From positions 182,635,250-182,699,249 of the forward strand of contig BTPG01000001.1 of the NCBI GenBank assembly GCA_036245525.1: a stretch of 64,000 nt of DNA, read 5' to 3'. Every line of letters starts with the position of its first letter. The first letter of the stretch is position 1. Position numbers and translations under genes: made by a program. The notes under the pieces are model-generated. The model did not search any database. It was not told the DNA's origin and saw nothing but the letters and a program-made list of their open reading frames with translations. Positions 10,262 through 21,822 of this stretch are shown here, one piece after another. The DNA comes from Semisulcospira habei. Taxonomy: Eukaryota; Mollusca; Gastropoda; Semisulcospiridae.

Positions 10262-11433
10262 TTAACGTTGTGAAATTTGGCAATACTGATGGTAATATCC
10301 GATAAATCCCAACAGGGACCACACTTGCCGCCTCGTAGTTGGCACCGGGATTGCGAGGATCTTCTTGACCTTTTCATCCACCGGCTGGAGTACCCCACGA
10401 CCCACTTGATGGCCGAGAAACTCCACAACGCGGAAACCAGCATAAATTTTAGTTGGCCTCGCTGTTAATCCCGCTTCCTGCAGTCGAGACAGTACGGACG
10501 CAACGTCTCGCACGTGCTGATCCCATGACCCACTTGAAACCAGAATGTCATCAAAAAAATTGATGGTGGACTCGTTCAGCAACCACCGCATCATTCGAGC
10601 AAACGTGGCTGGTGCCCAAACGAGTCTAAAGGGCATCCTGACCCACTGGTACAACCCGATGGTCGTGTGGAACGCGGTTTTCGGTAGGTCCTCTGGTTTA
10701 ACTAAGATTTGCCAATAACCTTTGGACAGATCGAGCTTAGTGAAGTATTGGATACCCGCTAACCGAGCAAACAAATCCTCCACATCTGGGATCAGCTTCG
10801 ATCCGCGTCAATGACAGTGACCGCATTCAAAGCCCGGAAATCAATGCAAAACCGATATTGTCCGTCTTTCTTTTTGACTAGAACAACGGGTGAGGTATAG
10901 GGCAATGCCGACGGCTCAATCACCCCTTGCTGCAACATCGAATGCACCTCATCAATAACAACATTCTTTGAGGCGAAAGGCAAAGGGTATTGTTTCCGCC
11001 GGATCGGTACCTCCGTTGTCAGATGGATCTTGTGCTTAATGGGTCCCCTGCAGATGCCAGGCACAGCTGTGAATACCCCTGGAAACATCGCAAAGGTAGC
11101 CTGTAACTCATCCTGCTGTGCTTCTGATAAATTGGCATCGTAATGCACGTCTTTGAATGATTCTACAGCCTGCGGGGGCGGAAGCGTAGGCAACGGCAAA
11201 GCATCATCCGCCTCCGGTGCAATCACTGCTATTGCCGCTGACCGCGCAGCCTTTTCCTCACCATCGCACCTGACTTTAGCTCTGGTCGCGACTGATGCGA
11301 CCGCGCCGCGAGGCACAGGGGCTCGCTTAATCGACCCGAACATACCGATGATGTTCGGCCCTGGCTGGACACTTTCATGTTCCCAATAATCGTCAACAAC
11401 CGGCTCATTGATGACACAACAAATCAAATTTCC
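10262..11433 (-). pseudogene. Gypsy reverse transcriptase, frameshifted
   Basis: Two open segments (upstream part to 10792, then 10783-10262) form a Ty3/gypsy RT. Visible blocks are MLQQGVIEPSALPYTSPVVL, VKKKDGQYRFCIDFRALN, YFTKLDLSKGYWQI and the catalytic-site variant INFFDDILV in place of the usual Y(L/M)DD, then LGHQVG and LLGFIGYYHQY. The frame is broken by one net single-base shift at about 10790-10800. The N-terminal ~140 codons look like protease/linker sequence. It is non-functional. Confidence 0.88.
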
Positions 11434-11528
11434 TGGAAAAGACAATACTTAACCCAACCACGTACTACCTTCATAACAACCTAGGGATACACACCTCACA
11501 TTCCTTAGTTATCCATCTCGGTAAATAA

Positions 11529-13200
11529 TCATCTTGGCTTGACTTCGCGAACGAAGATTCTATAGGGCTTGCCCACGTCGTCTGCAGGCATTTTCGTGGC
11601 TGCGGAGGCCAATCCGGGACAGGCAGGTTCGACCGCAGTGGCTGCAGGGGAAGGTCTGGTCAGGGTTCTGAGTTACGGCAACTCGGTTTTTTCTCCTGAG
11701 CCGTTTGTCCTTAAGGTTAGCTCTGCGAGAGTCCTCAAAGGAGACGGCTGCCTTGTAGATGGTGGAGCGCCAGGTGTCACGGTCCGCAGCAAGCGAAGAC
11801 CACTGGCGGTGGTCGATTTGGCAGGCACTAAGTGACTTCTTGAGACCGTCTTTGTATCTGTTCTTTGGTGCCCCTCTGTCACGGTGTCCAGTAGCAAGCT
11901 CGCCGAACAGAGTGATCTTGGGTAGGCGATGATCCTCCATCCTGGAGACGTGCCCCGCCCAGCGAAGCTGTGTCCGCAGCAACAAAGCCTCGATGCTCAT
12001 AGTTTCTGCCTGTTCAAGGACCTCGACGTTGGTGACATAGTCACTCCAGTGAATGCCGAGGATGGTACGCAGGCAGCGCTGGTGAAAGCGTTCGAGGAGT
12101 CGTAGTTGGTTGCGGTAGAGGGCCCAGGACTCGGAACCGTACAGCAGGGTGGTGAGGACGACAGCTCTGTACACACTGATCTTGGTGCCCGTTTTCAGCT
12201 GTTGATTGTGCCACACCCGCTTGAAAAGTCGCCCAAAAGCGCTGTTCGCTTTTGCCAGCCTGCTGTCAAGCTCCTTGTCCAGCTTGGCATCTGACGTGAT
12301 GATGCAGCCAAGGTAGGTAAACTGGTGTACTGACTTCAGTTCAGACTCGCCGATGGTGATGTGGGGAGGGCGATGCTCTACCTTGGGTGCCGGCTGATGT
12401 AGTACCTCTGTCTTTTTCAGACTGACCTCGAGTCCAAAGAGCTGGGCAGCATCTGCAAAGCAGGATGTGATGCGCTGCAAGGCTCTCTCTGTGTGTGCAA
12501 CAAGGGCAGCGTCATCAGCAAAGAGCAGCTCACGAATCAGTTGGTCTAGGGTTTTCGTGTGGGCCTGCAGTCGTCTGAGGTTGAACAGGCTGCCATCGAG
12601 ACGATACCTGATGTACACTGCATCGTCATCGTCGAGGTCTACTGTGGCCTGCTTCAACATCATGCTAAAGAAGATGGTGAAGAGGGTTGGTGCCAGCACG
12701 CAGCCCTGTTTCACGCCGTTGATAATGGGGAATGGTTCTGAGAGGTTACTGTTGAGTCTAACCTGGCCTTGCTGGTCCTCGTGGAGCTGGACGATCATGC
12801 TTAGGAACTTTGGGGGACAGCCAAGTCGCTCCAGGATCTGCCACATGCCTTGCCTGCTCACAGTGTCGAATGCTTTTGTTAGGTCGACAAACGTTACGTA
12901 CAGCCCTTTGTTCTGCTCGCGGCACTTCTCCTGAAGCTGTCTCAGCACAAAGACCATGTCGGTGGTACTCCTGTTGGCTCTGAAGCCACACTGGCCCTCT
13001 GGGAGGTGGTCTTCAGCGATGGCAGGTACCAGCCGATTCAGGAGCAGCCTTGCGAGAATTTTCCCGGCAATGGACAGCAGGGTAATTCCACGATAATTAG
13101 AGCATTCAGATTTCTCTCCTTTGTTCTTGTATAGGGTGATGATGACTGCATCACGGAGATCCTTTGGTAGTGTTCCTTTCTCCCAGCAGCAGAGAAATAA
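11529..13200 (-). mobile_element. 5'-truncated non-LTR retrotransposon in the gypsy LTR
   Basis: Minus-strand LINE flanked by TAAATAA on both sides (11522-11528 and 13201-13207), inserted in the TAAATAACTA site of the LTR. Its 5' part, including the endonuclease, was lost on insertion. The 3' part encodes the RT described at 11560-13200. It belongs to a different family from the RTE copies at 27704, 35190 and 60350. Confidence 0.82.
11560..13200 (-). pseudogene. LINE reverse transcriptase with C-terminal zinc finger (5'-truncated)
   Basis: About 547 codons remain open, with no stop. Visible RT blocks are NYRGITLLSIAGKILARLL, FVDLTKAFDTVSRQGMW, NGVKQGCVLAPTLF, the catalytic ELLFADDAALVAH, and FTYLGCIIT. 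A thumb region with YGSESWALY and LRWAGHVSRM follows, and then a single C2H2-type finger, FPCSHCGRTCLSRIGLRSHE. The layout fits an RTE/CR1-like LINE lacking RNase H. The frame reads straight through the 5' truncation point into the LTR. The long open frame suggests a fairly recent insertion, but with no endonuclease it cannot move by itself. Confidence 0.85.
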
Positions 13201-13344
13201 TAAATAACTACACAGGAAAATCACCGGTTATCTCAACCAATTCTAAACCGACATAACTGAACCATATCAACGCTACACGACCGAACTAAATCTTACTAAC
13301 GCATACTACCTTTAACTTGGTAGCTGTCGATAATACATATTTAA

Positions 13345-14074
13345 CCTCTTCTGCATGGAAGTGCATATGCCAGGTGGCTCTTGAAAATATCACCAAAGGG
13401 AATCAACTCCATAATTTTGAATGGGTGACATTTAAAAAAAAAATGTTTAAAAATATTTAGACAAGTCTTGAGAAAGAGCAATTATTTTTTCTAAAGTGTT
13501 AAATCAATAAAGATATAAAATAAACATTTGTGGAGCTGTAAAATGTGTAAGGAAATAAAGGAGAACAAATCTAAAGTTGAATGAACTGCTGTTTTACGTA
13601 CTGTGAATCTTGCTGATGATCACAAGCTTCATCATCAGACGATGATGATGACTAAAAAAAAAAACAATCCCCAAGTCATCCCATTCCAAATCTAAGTCAG
13701 ATTCTTCCCCTCTTCTATCCACTTTCACCAAGTCTTGGTCTGTAAATCCCTCAAAATCTTCATAGTCACTGCTCTCCCCCACCGATGGTCACCACAGTTC
13801 GAGGCCAGCCATTCTTACTGACGCTCGATTCGCACTTGAAACTTCAAAAATTTGTTGCTCCGCAAGGAAACATCCAAAATGCACATGGCGTGCTTTGACA
13901 GGAAATGGAAAGAATCGCGAAAATGAGGCTTGTGGTCTCGCGAGATTTCTATTACCATGGTAAACATGGCAGCCTCCACAGTATACACGTGGTTCAGCGG
14001 GCGTTACCGGGCATTCTATTCACAAACGCTGTGTGTTTTCAGTGGGTGCTGGTGGGCGCTATATGCAGAAGAGG
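13345..14074 (-). mobile_element. piggyBac-like non-autonomous transposon
   Basis: 730 bp with a perfect 12-bp terminal inverted repeat, CCTCTTCTGCAT (13345-13356) and ATGCAGAAGAGG (14063-14074). It interrupts the LTR between positions equivalent to 9361 and 9362. TTAA is present on the left (13341-13344). The right flank reads GAAA, so the duplication is decayed or the class is not certain. It carries the start of an acidic ORF (13594-13782) resembling piggyBac transposase N-termini. Confidence 0.6.
13594..13782 (-). pseudogene. Acidic N-terminal transposase remnant (piggyBac-like?)
   Basis: 62 codons from an ATG. The first ~40 residues are rich in Asp/Glu/Ser (SSDYEDFEGFTDQDL...DLDLEWDD), and the frame then runs into a His-rich, low-complexity stop. 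Acidic N-termini of this kind are typical of piggyBac-like transposases. No catalytic DDD region follows. Assignment rests on composition and on the element's ends. Confidence 0.4.
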
Positions 14075-14350
14075 GAAAAACATACCTGAATTCTAGGTTT
14101 CAAAGTCTTGGATTACAGCTAGCATGTCCAACATACATGCGTCCTCAATGACAGAATAGCCTGCACTAACTATCCTTGAGCTCTGGTTAGACTGAACTCC
14201 CACCTTAAAATCCGTGCCAAACGCTTTCCCTATGATTGCACGTGGCCTCGTGCATCCACGGGATATTTGTCACAAGAGAAACCGCTGACAAGACCATACA
14301 AAAACTCTGTGTGAACTATATGTGTGGGCATAGAGCTTCATCACAGCCAG

Positions 14351-15097
14351 GTTCCGCAAACAAAAATGTTAGCAGCCGTTGTTTTGTAGATGTGACATCA
14401 CTCTTTACATCCAGATGTAAAAGCCACAGTTTTTAAGATAAACATATCCAGTTCTGCAACAAAGTCCTGAATCTGGATCGGTGTGGACTGCCAGGTCCAC
14501 ACTTGACAGTTAATATAAACACTATCCATTTGCTGAAGCAAACCCCTCAAATTTGATAACACAAATGCTAGCTTGCTATTTGGTAGACAGTGCCTTGCAT
14601 CTGCAAGATTTTTATGAGTATAGAAAGTGGTGGCATTCATGGGATTTAATATTTAATATTGCTTACAACTGTGATTGTCAAACTGAGAGAATAATTGCCG
14701 TTTAATCTGCGAGTGCCTTGTACCATGCAGCGAAACTTCGGTAAGGGCATGATGTACATAAGTGATTCTGGTAAAGGGCCCATTAAATTCATGCCTATTG
14801 CACCTAAAAATATGTAGCTGGGTTCTTCAGCTGAGTTGATTTTCAGTTCAGTTCAGTTTTGAGTTCAAGAGAGGTAAAGAGAGTTGCCGACCAACTCATG
14901 TTTTATCCGCTGCCAGTCTCGAGCTAAAAACTTTGCTCCTGTCTGTGGTCCACCCATTTGCACTCCAATATATATGCACTAAGTGCAACCAAAAAAGGCA
15001 AGGACAACGGTTGATATTTCATGATAAATGATAATTTTATACTTCATCTTACACTCTTTTAACTTTTTAAAATTTTTTTTTCAACCCTGCAAACCAT
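14351..15097. other. Unassigned intronic sequence
   Basis: No exon, element terminus or RNA gene was recognised. Confidence 0.4.
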
Positions 15098-15570
15098 GTT
15101 AGTCATGTTATATATTTAAATTGGGCAGTTCAGGCAGTAAGAGGACCGGTGTTTTAAAAAATAATTTTTGCCTTGTTTGAAAATTTGTAGTAGGGCTGAA
15201 TGTTGGAATTTGCTGGAAATGTCTGGTTAGATGAGAGGAGACATGTTTGGTGCTTTGATTCATACCACCCTGAGCTTATCCAGTGGACAATTGTGGGCCT
15301 ATGTTGAGTTGCCGTTGACATAGTGATTTGAGAGGCACGCTGATTTCAGCTGTGCTTGGGTGTGGGGTTGGTAAGGAATCAGGTTCATAGCCAAGAAATG
15401 AGACTGTCAGTGTGCTGTTTTTTTGGTTATTTTGTGCATGGCAAATGTGCAGCTGCTGGGCAGTAGTGTTTTTTAGGGGATTGAAATATTAGGGGATGCC
15501 TGGGACTGACTATGGCTAAGAGACTGGACAGTACGGAAACGGCACTGTGTTCCGAGGCCTGTCAGGGCAC
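15098..15570. repeat. Duplicated block, copy 1
   Basis: Starts GTTATATATTTAAATTGGGC and is ~90% identical to 17098-17515. It contains an ~85-bp piece (about 15305-15388) that is missing from copy 2. Confidence 0.85.
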
Positions 15571-17097
15571 CACATACCATATGTGACATAGATCAGAAGC
15601 TGGTTTAATGTAACCATATCATTGAATTTGGACTTTTGCAGTTGGAAAACTGAGAAAATCATGAAAAATTTCAATTTTGCCCAAAAATCGCTGTGATTGC
15701 AGTTTTATAGGCGTTTTTGCATGTTTTGCGTTGCAACACCCTGTTTACCTGCACTGTGAGCTATGGTTAGTGTGTTTGTTCATTTATTTTTTGTCTTACA
15801 GGTAGTCATGAGTTTGACCTTGACCTTAAAAGGGGTGGAGTTTGGGGCGATCAGTTTGATAAATGCGTTAAAAAAATGCACTCTTTGAATATTGAAGTTG
15901 TGGGGGGAGGGGAGGGGGGGTTGGAGGTGGGGGGAGGGGAGGCTTAAGGTCAAAGGTTAAGATCAAAACTACAATAAAACAGTGTCAGCATGTTCATTTC
16001 ATCAGACAGCTGACCTCAGAGTGAAATAATCTGCCAAAATAGTGTTACATGCAAAAGTGTTATTTTGCATGATCCAGCTACACTGGCTGCATCTGAGGTG
16101 TCATTCTGCTGTAATTGTCATTAAGGATGTCTCTGGTGTCTATTCTGAGCCAAACACAAGCACTATTACACTGTGTAAAGCTCATTTGAGTGCATTGTTA
16201 TGGGACCAGCAGTTGTGGCCACCAGTACAGGCTTTTACAGGAGTGTTCACAGGTTTAGCACACACATGCCTGCTGCATTTGCAACATGAGTTGAGGTGTT
16301 TTGAGACTCTGACAAGTGTGTTTTATATAAAAATGAACTGTACATAATCATTTTTCCCTGCTACCTCCTAAATAAGCACTCCAGACACTTGTTTGGGTAT
16401 GCGGTGTGTCCCGCGTAGCATAGTTTTGGCTGTTTTGTGTAGTCTTTTGTCTGTGTCTTTTGCACAGCTGTTTCATGACCCCTTTTGACTGTGGAAAAGA
16501 TTGCAAGCAGCATATAGGGCATGGCGGTTGGTTACAGGCCTCTTCCAGCTTGTTGTCACCAGATAACAGGGTCAATGAGGATGCCTGGGCATTGTCTTTT
16601 TTGGCTGCCCTGAGATACACAAGGAAATGGCCTTGGGTCTGAAAGCTCATTTTTCATCAATGTCAGTGTCATGGTAACCTTTTTCAGTTGTCCAGCCCAC
16701 CAGAAGTCAGTTTGACTGTATTGCATGTGTGTGGAAAAACAGAAAAAGTAGGGGGGGTGGGTAGTGGAAAAATATGAAAAAAAAAAAAGAAACTTTCATG
16801 TACCTGTGTCTCAAATGCAACATTTCTGAAGGTCAGATATATTACTTGATGCACATGCCAATTTTGGAGGCATTTTGAACATATCTAGTCTGTTTTTCCT
16901 GGCATGAGATATGCATGATCTAAAACATCAACAGCACAGTGAACGCCACAACAACGCGCTTCACATAATGGGCCATAACATAAAGATGCAGTAACATTCA
17001 ATAGTGTCACTTTGGGTATGACTTAGCTAGTGTCTAAGGGTTGCACTGATGGCAGATTGAATGGTGTTCAGGTGGGAGAGTTTCTCTTACAGGTCAT
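15571..17097. other. Unassigned spacer between duplicated blocks
   Basis: Unique sequence with a G-rich tract at 15899-15945. Two frames of ~100 codons (16042-16347 on + and 16348-16650 on -) have no recognisable motif or codon structure. No gene is supported. Confidence 0.4.
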
Positions 17098-17515
17098 GTT
17101 ATATATTTAAATTGGGCAGTTCAGGCAGTAATAGGACCAGTGTTTTTAAAAATAATTTTTGCCTTGTTTGAAAATTTATAGTAGGGCTTAATGTTGGAAT
17201 GTGCTGGACATGTCTGGTTAGATGAGAGGAGACATGTTTGGTGCTTTGATTCATACCATCCTGAGCTTATCCAGTGGACAATTCAAGATTCAAAAACTTT
17301 ATTGTCCAGATAAAAAAGATTTTATATGGAAATTGTGGGCCTATGTTGCCAAGAAATGAGACTGTCATTGTGCTGTTTTTTTGGTTATTTTGTGCATGGC
17401 AAATGTGCAGCTGCTGGGTGGTAGTGCTTTTTAGGGGGTTGAAATATTAGGGGGTGCCTGGGACTGACTATGGGTAAGAGACTGGACAGTACGGAAACGG
17501 CACTGTGTTCCATTG
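17098..17515. repeat. Duplicated block, copy 2
   Basis: Direct-repeat partner of 15098-15570. It has gained a ~53-bp insert (about 17283-17335) containing TTCAAAAACTTTATTGTCC, a fragment resembling the 3' end of a LINE, and has lost ~85 bp relative to copy 1. Confidence 0.85.
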
Positions 17516-17959
17516 CCTGTTATTTTCTGTTTCTACCACACATGGGACACAAGTATCCCTGAAAGAAAAGTGGCAAGGTTGGAATTTTAGCTTATAAGAG
17601 TACATTATGCAGAAAACCATACCATGCATTTCCTTCAGAATTTTCAAGTTCTTATCGCACCTTTATTACACCTTTTTTTTTCTTTTTTTTTTTTTTAAAT
17701 TAACATTATTCACTGTAAAGTGAATTGAGTTTGAAATATTGTACTTGTATGGCCAGTAGAAAACATCTACCTTCAAAACATGTTACAGGGGCTCTTTGTA
17801 AGATGTCTTGTGTTAGCACAAAGGTTGCAAAAATCAGTTCACTTTTCTGCAAATGGGATTCTGTTGTCTGGAAACTGCAAAAAGAATGTGTGTTTTTGAC
17901 TGAAATGTGATGGTTTTATTGACAATTACACACCTACCAACTGTTAATTCATGATGAAG
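17516..17959. other. Unassigned intronic sequence
   Basis: Contains a T-rich tract (17672-17696). No gene was recognised. Confidence 0.4.
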
Positions 17960-19345
17960 GGTTAATGTGTTTCAGTTTCTGGGGGCCTTCAGGACATCCC
18001 CAGTTTCTAGTCTGTATGCTGAGGCAGCTACGTTTTGAAGTTGAAGGTCCATCCAGACAATCCTGCCTATGATTGTGTCTTTTAATCGCCGTTAGCAGAG
18101 ATTTACGATACCCATCCGGGAGCTGTCCGTCCACTTTCTTTCCATGTCCGACCTCATTTGCAGGCGGCTGGAGTGGACCTGGACAAAGTTTCGGAATCTC
18201 TGCAACACACCACTCCACCCTGGCTATTACCAGTTCCTGACATCTTGCTGGACTTGACTGCCCAAAAGAAGGACTCTGCTCCACCAGCCATATACCAACA
18301 GAACCTCAATGAACTCCTTTCAAGTTTTCCTGGCTACTGTCGTATTTATATTGATGGGTCAAAGTATGAGGATGGGAGGGTTGCTGCAGCTGCAGTGTCC
18401 TCTCGCCATCCTAGACGCCCATTTAAGCACCGCCTCCCAGACCATTTATGTATTTAGTGCAGAACTGCAGGCAGTTCTGCTGGCACTCAAGCATGCTTAT
18501 CGGTCTAGGGAAAGGAACTTCCTGATTCTGTCTGACTCTCTTTCTGCACTGCACGCCCTTCAGGGAGCAGGAACGGACCACCCACTGCTGGTGCAGATTA
18601 GAGAGCTTTACGCAGACTTGATGAAGGAATATTATGACATCATTTTTAATTGGGTCCCCGGACATGTGGGCATCGCAGGCAAGATTGCAGATTCTGCTGT
18701 CAACAATGCCCACAGAACATGGCCCTGACACACAAACCTGTGATTAGTGCGTACATAGCCCACGAGTGGCAGTCCAAGTGGAACAAAAAGGAAGCTAACA
18801 AGCTGCATTAAGCTCTTCCTAAGGTGTCCGACAGTCTAGCTTATCGCTGCGGCAGCCATAGTGAGAAGACTGTCCTTGCTCGGCTCCACATCGGGCACAC
18901 GTATGTTACGCACTGTACTAAAACAGGATGAGCGTCCATGGTGTTATGCCTGTGACGAGCAGTTTTCTGTTCAACACTTTTTGGTGTTTTGTGCCGATCT
19001 AATTGACACAAGATATAAACACGTCACAGCAGACTCCTTGAAGGTTTTGTTCCAGGATGTTCCCCCGGACAAAATCTTCAGTTTCCTGAGAGAATGCAAT
19101 ATTTTTCATAAGATTTGAGCATTCATAGACTATGCTAATTCTATTATTTTGACCTTTTTGAGAGTTTGTAGACGTTTCTTTTAAAGACCCGTGTGACATT
19201 TTAGCATGAAATATTTTTAAGATATAATTATTTACATCTCGCCTTAATCTATTCTTTTAGTCTGGCTGGCCAGATTTTTACCTTCCCGCCGTGAGATGGC
19301 CTTAGTCGCCTGCTTGGTGTTAAACCCAAATAACTAACTGAATCT
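17960..19345 (+). mobile_element. I/Jockey-type LINE 3' fragment with RNase H
   Basis: The 3' part of a non-LTR retrotransposon of the RNase H-bearing I group. It includes the end of the RT/connection region (from ~17960, with broken frames), RNase H (18330-18728) and a C-terminal Cys/His domain (18860-19118). The 3' end reads GTGTTAAACCCAAATAACTAAC. It is 5'-truncated. Confidence 0.8.
18158..19118 (+). pseudogene. LINE RNase H and Cys/His tail, frameshifted
   Basis: RNase H blocks are visible across two frames. RIYIDGSKYEDGRVAAAAV carries the first catalytic Asp, in the frame ending at 18457. SAELQAVLLALKHA (catalytic Glu), LILSDSLSALHAL (second Asp) and IIFNWVPGHVGIAG lie in the frame ending at 18728. 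One frameshift near 18430 separates them, and stops follow 18728. The later segment 18861-19118 has CYACDEQFSVQHFLVFCA, the CCHC-like tail normal for this LINE group. It is non-functional. Confidence 0.82.
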
Positions 19346-19374
19346 TTCTGCTTATTGCCTTTTGGTATCACAAA

Positions 19375-20175
19375 TTATCTATTCATAGATAGTTCTTACC
19401 ATCAGGTATCTCTGTACAAAATTTGGGTTTGAATTTGTGACTAGTATATGAGAAAAAAAATCTTTTGTCAAAATATGGCTAAGTTGGACCTTTTTCCTGA
19501 CCTCTTGTGGCCCTTGCCCTTTCCAAAGGGTCGTCCAAATTAGTATGCATAGATAGGTCTTACATTAGGTATCTCTGTAGGAAGTTTGGGTTTGAAGTTG
19601 TGAATAGTATATTTGGGAAACATATTTTTTTCAAAATATGGCTATTTTGGACCTATTTCCTGAGCCTAAGGCACAAAGGTGGCTGATGATAAGACCTTCC
19701 TATGAATACTAATTTAGTCGACTCATTGCAAAGGTCAAGTGTCACGGAGGGTGGGGGGGTGGGGGGGGGGGGTTTGACAAATATGAAAAATGCTTACATT
19801 TTCAGAATATGGATTTTGCTGGTGCAGAAGTCATCCCTTTACTTATTGTCACAAAGTTCACACATGTAAATAATGGCTTTGCCTTTCTTTTTTATAAAAT
19901 TGTAGGTATGATCAACAGTTTGCAAATTTTTCAGTCAAATTTGGCACAAAGGTAGCTGATGATAAGACCTTCCTATGCGTATTAATTTAGTCGACTCGTC
20001 GCTAAGGTCAAGAGCACAGGGGTTTGACAGATCTGTGAAAAATATGCCCTCATTTTGAGAAAACATGGATTTTTTTTCTGGTGCAGAAGCCAGCCCTTTA
20101 CTTATTGTCAGAAAGGTCACACATATGTTAATCGGTCATACACATGAGCCATAATGGCTTTGCCTTTTTTGTTCT
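19375..20175. repeat. GGCTCA repeat fragments, both orientations
   Basis: 19375-19665 is in reverse orientation (for example GGTCGTCCAAATTAGTATGC). 19666-20175 is forward, with two GGCTTTGCCTTTC trailers near 19869 and 20156 and an ATGAGCC end at ~20146. It looks like two or three overlapping or inverted copies of the family at 5714-6650. Confidence 0.65.
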
Positions 20176-20299
20176 TACTATGTCAGTTAATGCACATCCA
20201 CATGTCTGTTGTTTTTCAGTTAGTGACGACCTGTACTAGATTGTCTTTTATGATTTTGATTGCAACAAGAATTTCAGCTGTAAGTAGAAGGGGAATAGT

Positions 20300-20790
20300 C
20301 TTGCAAAGTGGACACAGTATGTAACAAGCGACATGTGTTTTACTGATGTTTTACTGCTCCAGTATTGTTAGCGTTCTAACTTTTGGACTGACATGCTGGG
20401 GGAGAAATTTATGTAAAAGAGATCAAGATCGTCTTAACAAAGTAATCCGGAAAGGGGCAGAGTGATTGGTAGGGCCCAGGATACTTTGGATGCACTGTAC
20501 AACAAACGGATTATGAACAAACTGGCTGACATTCTTGATGACAAAACACATCCACTTAGATATGAATTTGACAGCAGACACATCGAAGTGGCAGACTTCA
20601 AGTACCCAAAAGTAGTACATCACGTTATGCCAACTCTTTTGTCCCTCAGGCTGTTACCCTCTTCAACAGTAATATCATTCTTTAGTTCTTTAGTTCTAGC
20701 CCTTTCAGTAGTTCACTGCAACATTGCTGACGCCAGAAGCACAGGGGGAATCTACCGTAAGTGTTTCTGATGCCAAGAGTGTTACAAAGC
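20300..20790 (+). pseudogene. L2-like LINE 3' fragment
   Basis: Encodes, in broken frames, VIGRAQDTLDALYNKRIMNK followed by ILDDKTHPLRYEFDSR, the C-terminal end of an L2/CR1-type RT protein. The same family is at 59893-60349 and 63276-64000 on the minus strand; there the flank matches this copy from TGTTTTACTGCTCCAGTATTG onward. It is 5'-truncated and ends near GCCAAGAGTGTTAC (20772-20786). Confidence 0.75.
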
Positions 20791-21754
20791 TAACAATACG
20801 TCTGTTACAGTTTATCTCTTTCATTGAGAGTTATGTGTTATTTAATTATTTCACTGAGTGAATCATGATGCTATGTGTTGTATGGTGTTACGTGTTGAGT
20901 CGTAGTCGTAGTATGATATCACACCAGACGCACGCACATAAGGTTCTTTTAAAGAAACTTCATGCAACCCATCACATGTGGCTTAAGGTTGTAGACAGCA
21001 CTGGAGTAACAGTACCAACAATATTTTATTTCAGCGATGCGATCTCCACACAATGCATTCACAAATGCACTCACAGTGGTACACTATCTCTTCTCCAGTA
21101 CATTGAACACTTTTGACACAATGCGTCTCTCATACAACGTACACCACCGTTACGCTGCGTCTCTCACAATGTACACCCTATACGGGCCACATACCTACGA
21201 TAAACTGTGTGTCCCTACAACTGACAATGTATGACAACGTACACACACGCTTCCTAGCATGATCTTTTATAGTATAATAGCTTTCCAGAATAATCTAGCA
21301 AATTCATACAACACAACCAATCAAACGGAAAACGTAACCGAAGCTCATAAATATTGATGAAAAAGAACTTTCTAGAATAGACTACAATAGTCTGCAAAAT
21401 TCGACTGCTAATTTCAACCCCAATTTTGGGAAATCCCTGTGTGTAATGATGTCACACAAGAGTACGCTACACAGTTCACGACCTTGCCCGAATTCTCCGG
21501 AAGTTTCACGACTTTTCTTAACACATACTGGCTGCTAACTTCACGCGCACAGAAAACAATGGTGATCATTCAAGCGGTTTCTAGACTCTTCAAGATTCAA
21601 CTCCGTGTATCAAAAGACAATCAATTCCACTCTCTGTGCGAACGATAGCGAATCTTACTGAATTCGTAATCATGATAGCTCAAATAAATATTGCATCGTT
21701 TCCTACGATTAATGTATGCATGCTCTCACAAAACAACACAACGACAATCGTAAC
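20791..21754. other. Unassigned intronic sequence
   Basis: Contains several ACAACGTACAC-type short repeats at 21130-21250. No gene or element could be defined. Confidence 0.35.
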
Positions 21755-21822
21755 ATATGGGCAGACAGCGAATTTCCCATGAGGGATTAATAAAGTATTA
21801 TTGTATTGTATTGTATTGTATT
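21755..21822 (+). repeat. LINE 3' end with (TATTG)n tail
   Basis: GGGCAGACAGCGAATTTCCC is followed by GAGGGATTAATAAAGTATTA and (TTGTA)n. The same 3' end lies in reverse at 56755-56828. It is the terminal piece of a 5'-truncated LINE. Confidence 0.7.

Larger units (their letters stand above)
8383..14345 (-). mobile_element. Ty3/gypsy LTR retrotransposon, deleted, with two nested insertions
   Basis: Minus-strand element bounded by TG...CA LTR ends and the duplication GCCAG. The downstream (3') LTR is complete (8383-9635). The polypurine tract, part of RNase H and part of RT remain. The upstream LTR is truncated at 11434, and primer-binding site, gag, protease and integrase are all missing. Its upstream LTR contains a LINE (11529-13200) and a piggyBac-like element (13345-14074). 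The two LTRs differ at roughly one base in ten, so the insertion is old. A solo LTR of the same family lies at 26905-32127. Confidence 0.88.
11434..14345 (-). repeat. 5' LTR of gypsy element, truncated and interrupted
   Basis: Homology to the intact LTR starts at 11434 (equivalent to ~9132), so about 750 bp of the LTR and the adjoining primer-binding site and gag are deleted. The LTR sequence lies at 11434-11528, 13201-13344 and 14075-14345, between the two nested insertions. Confidence 0.85.
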
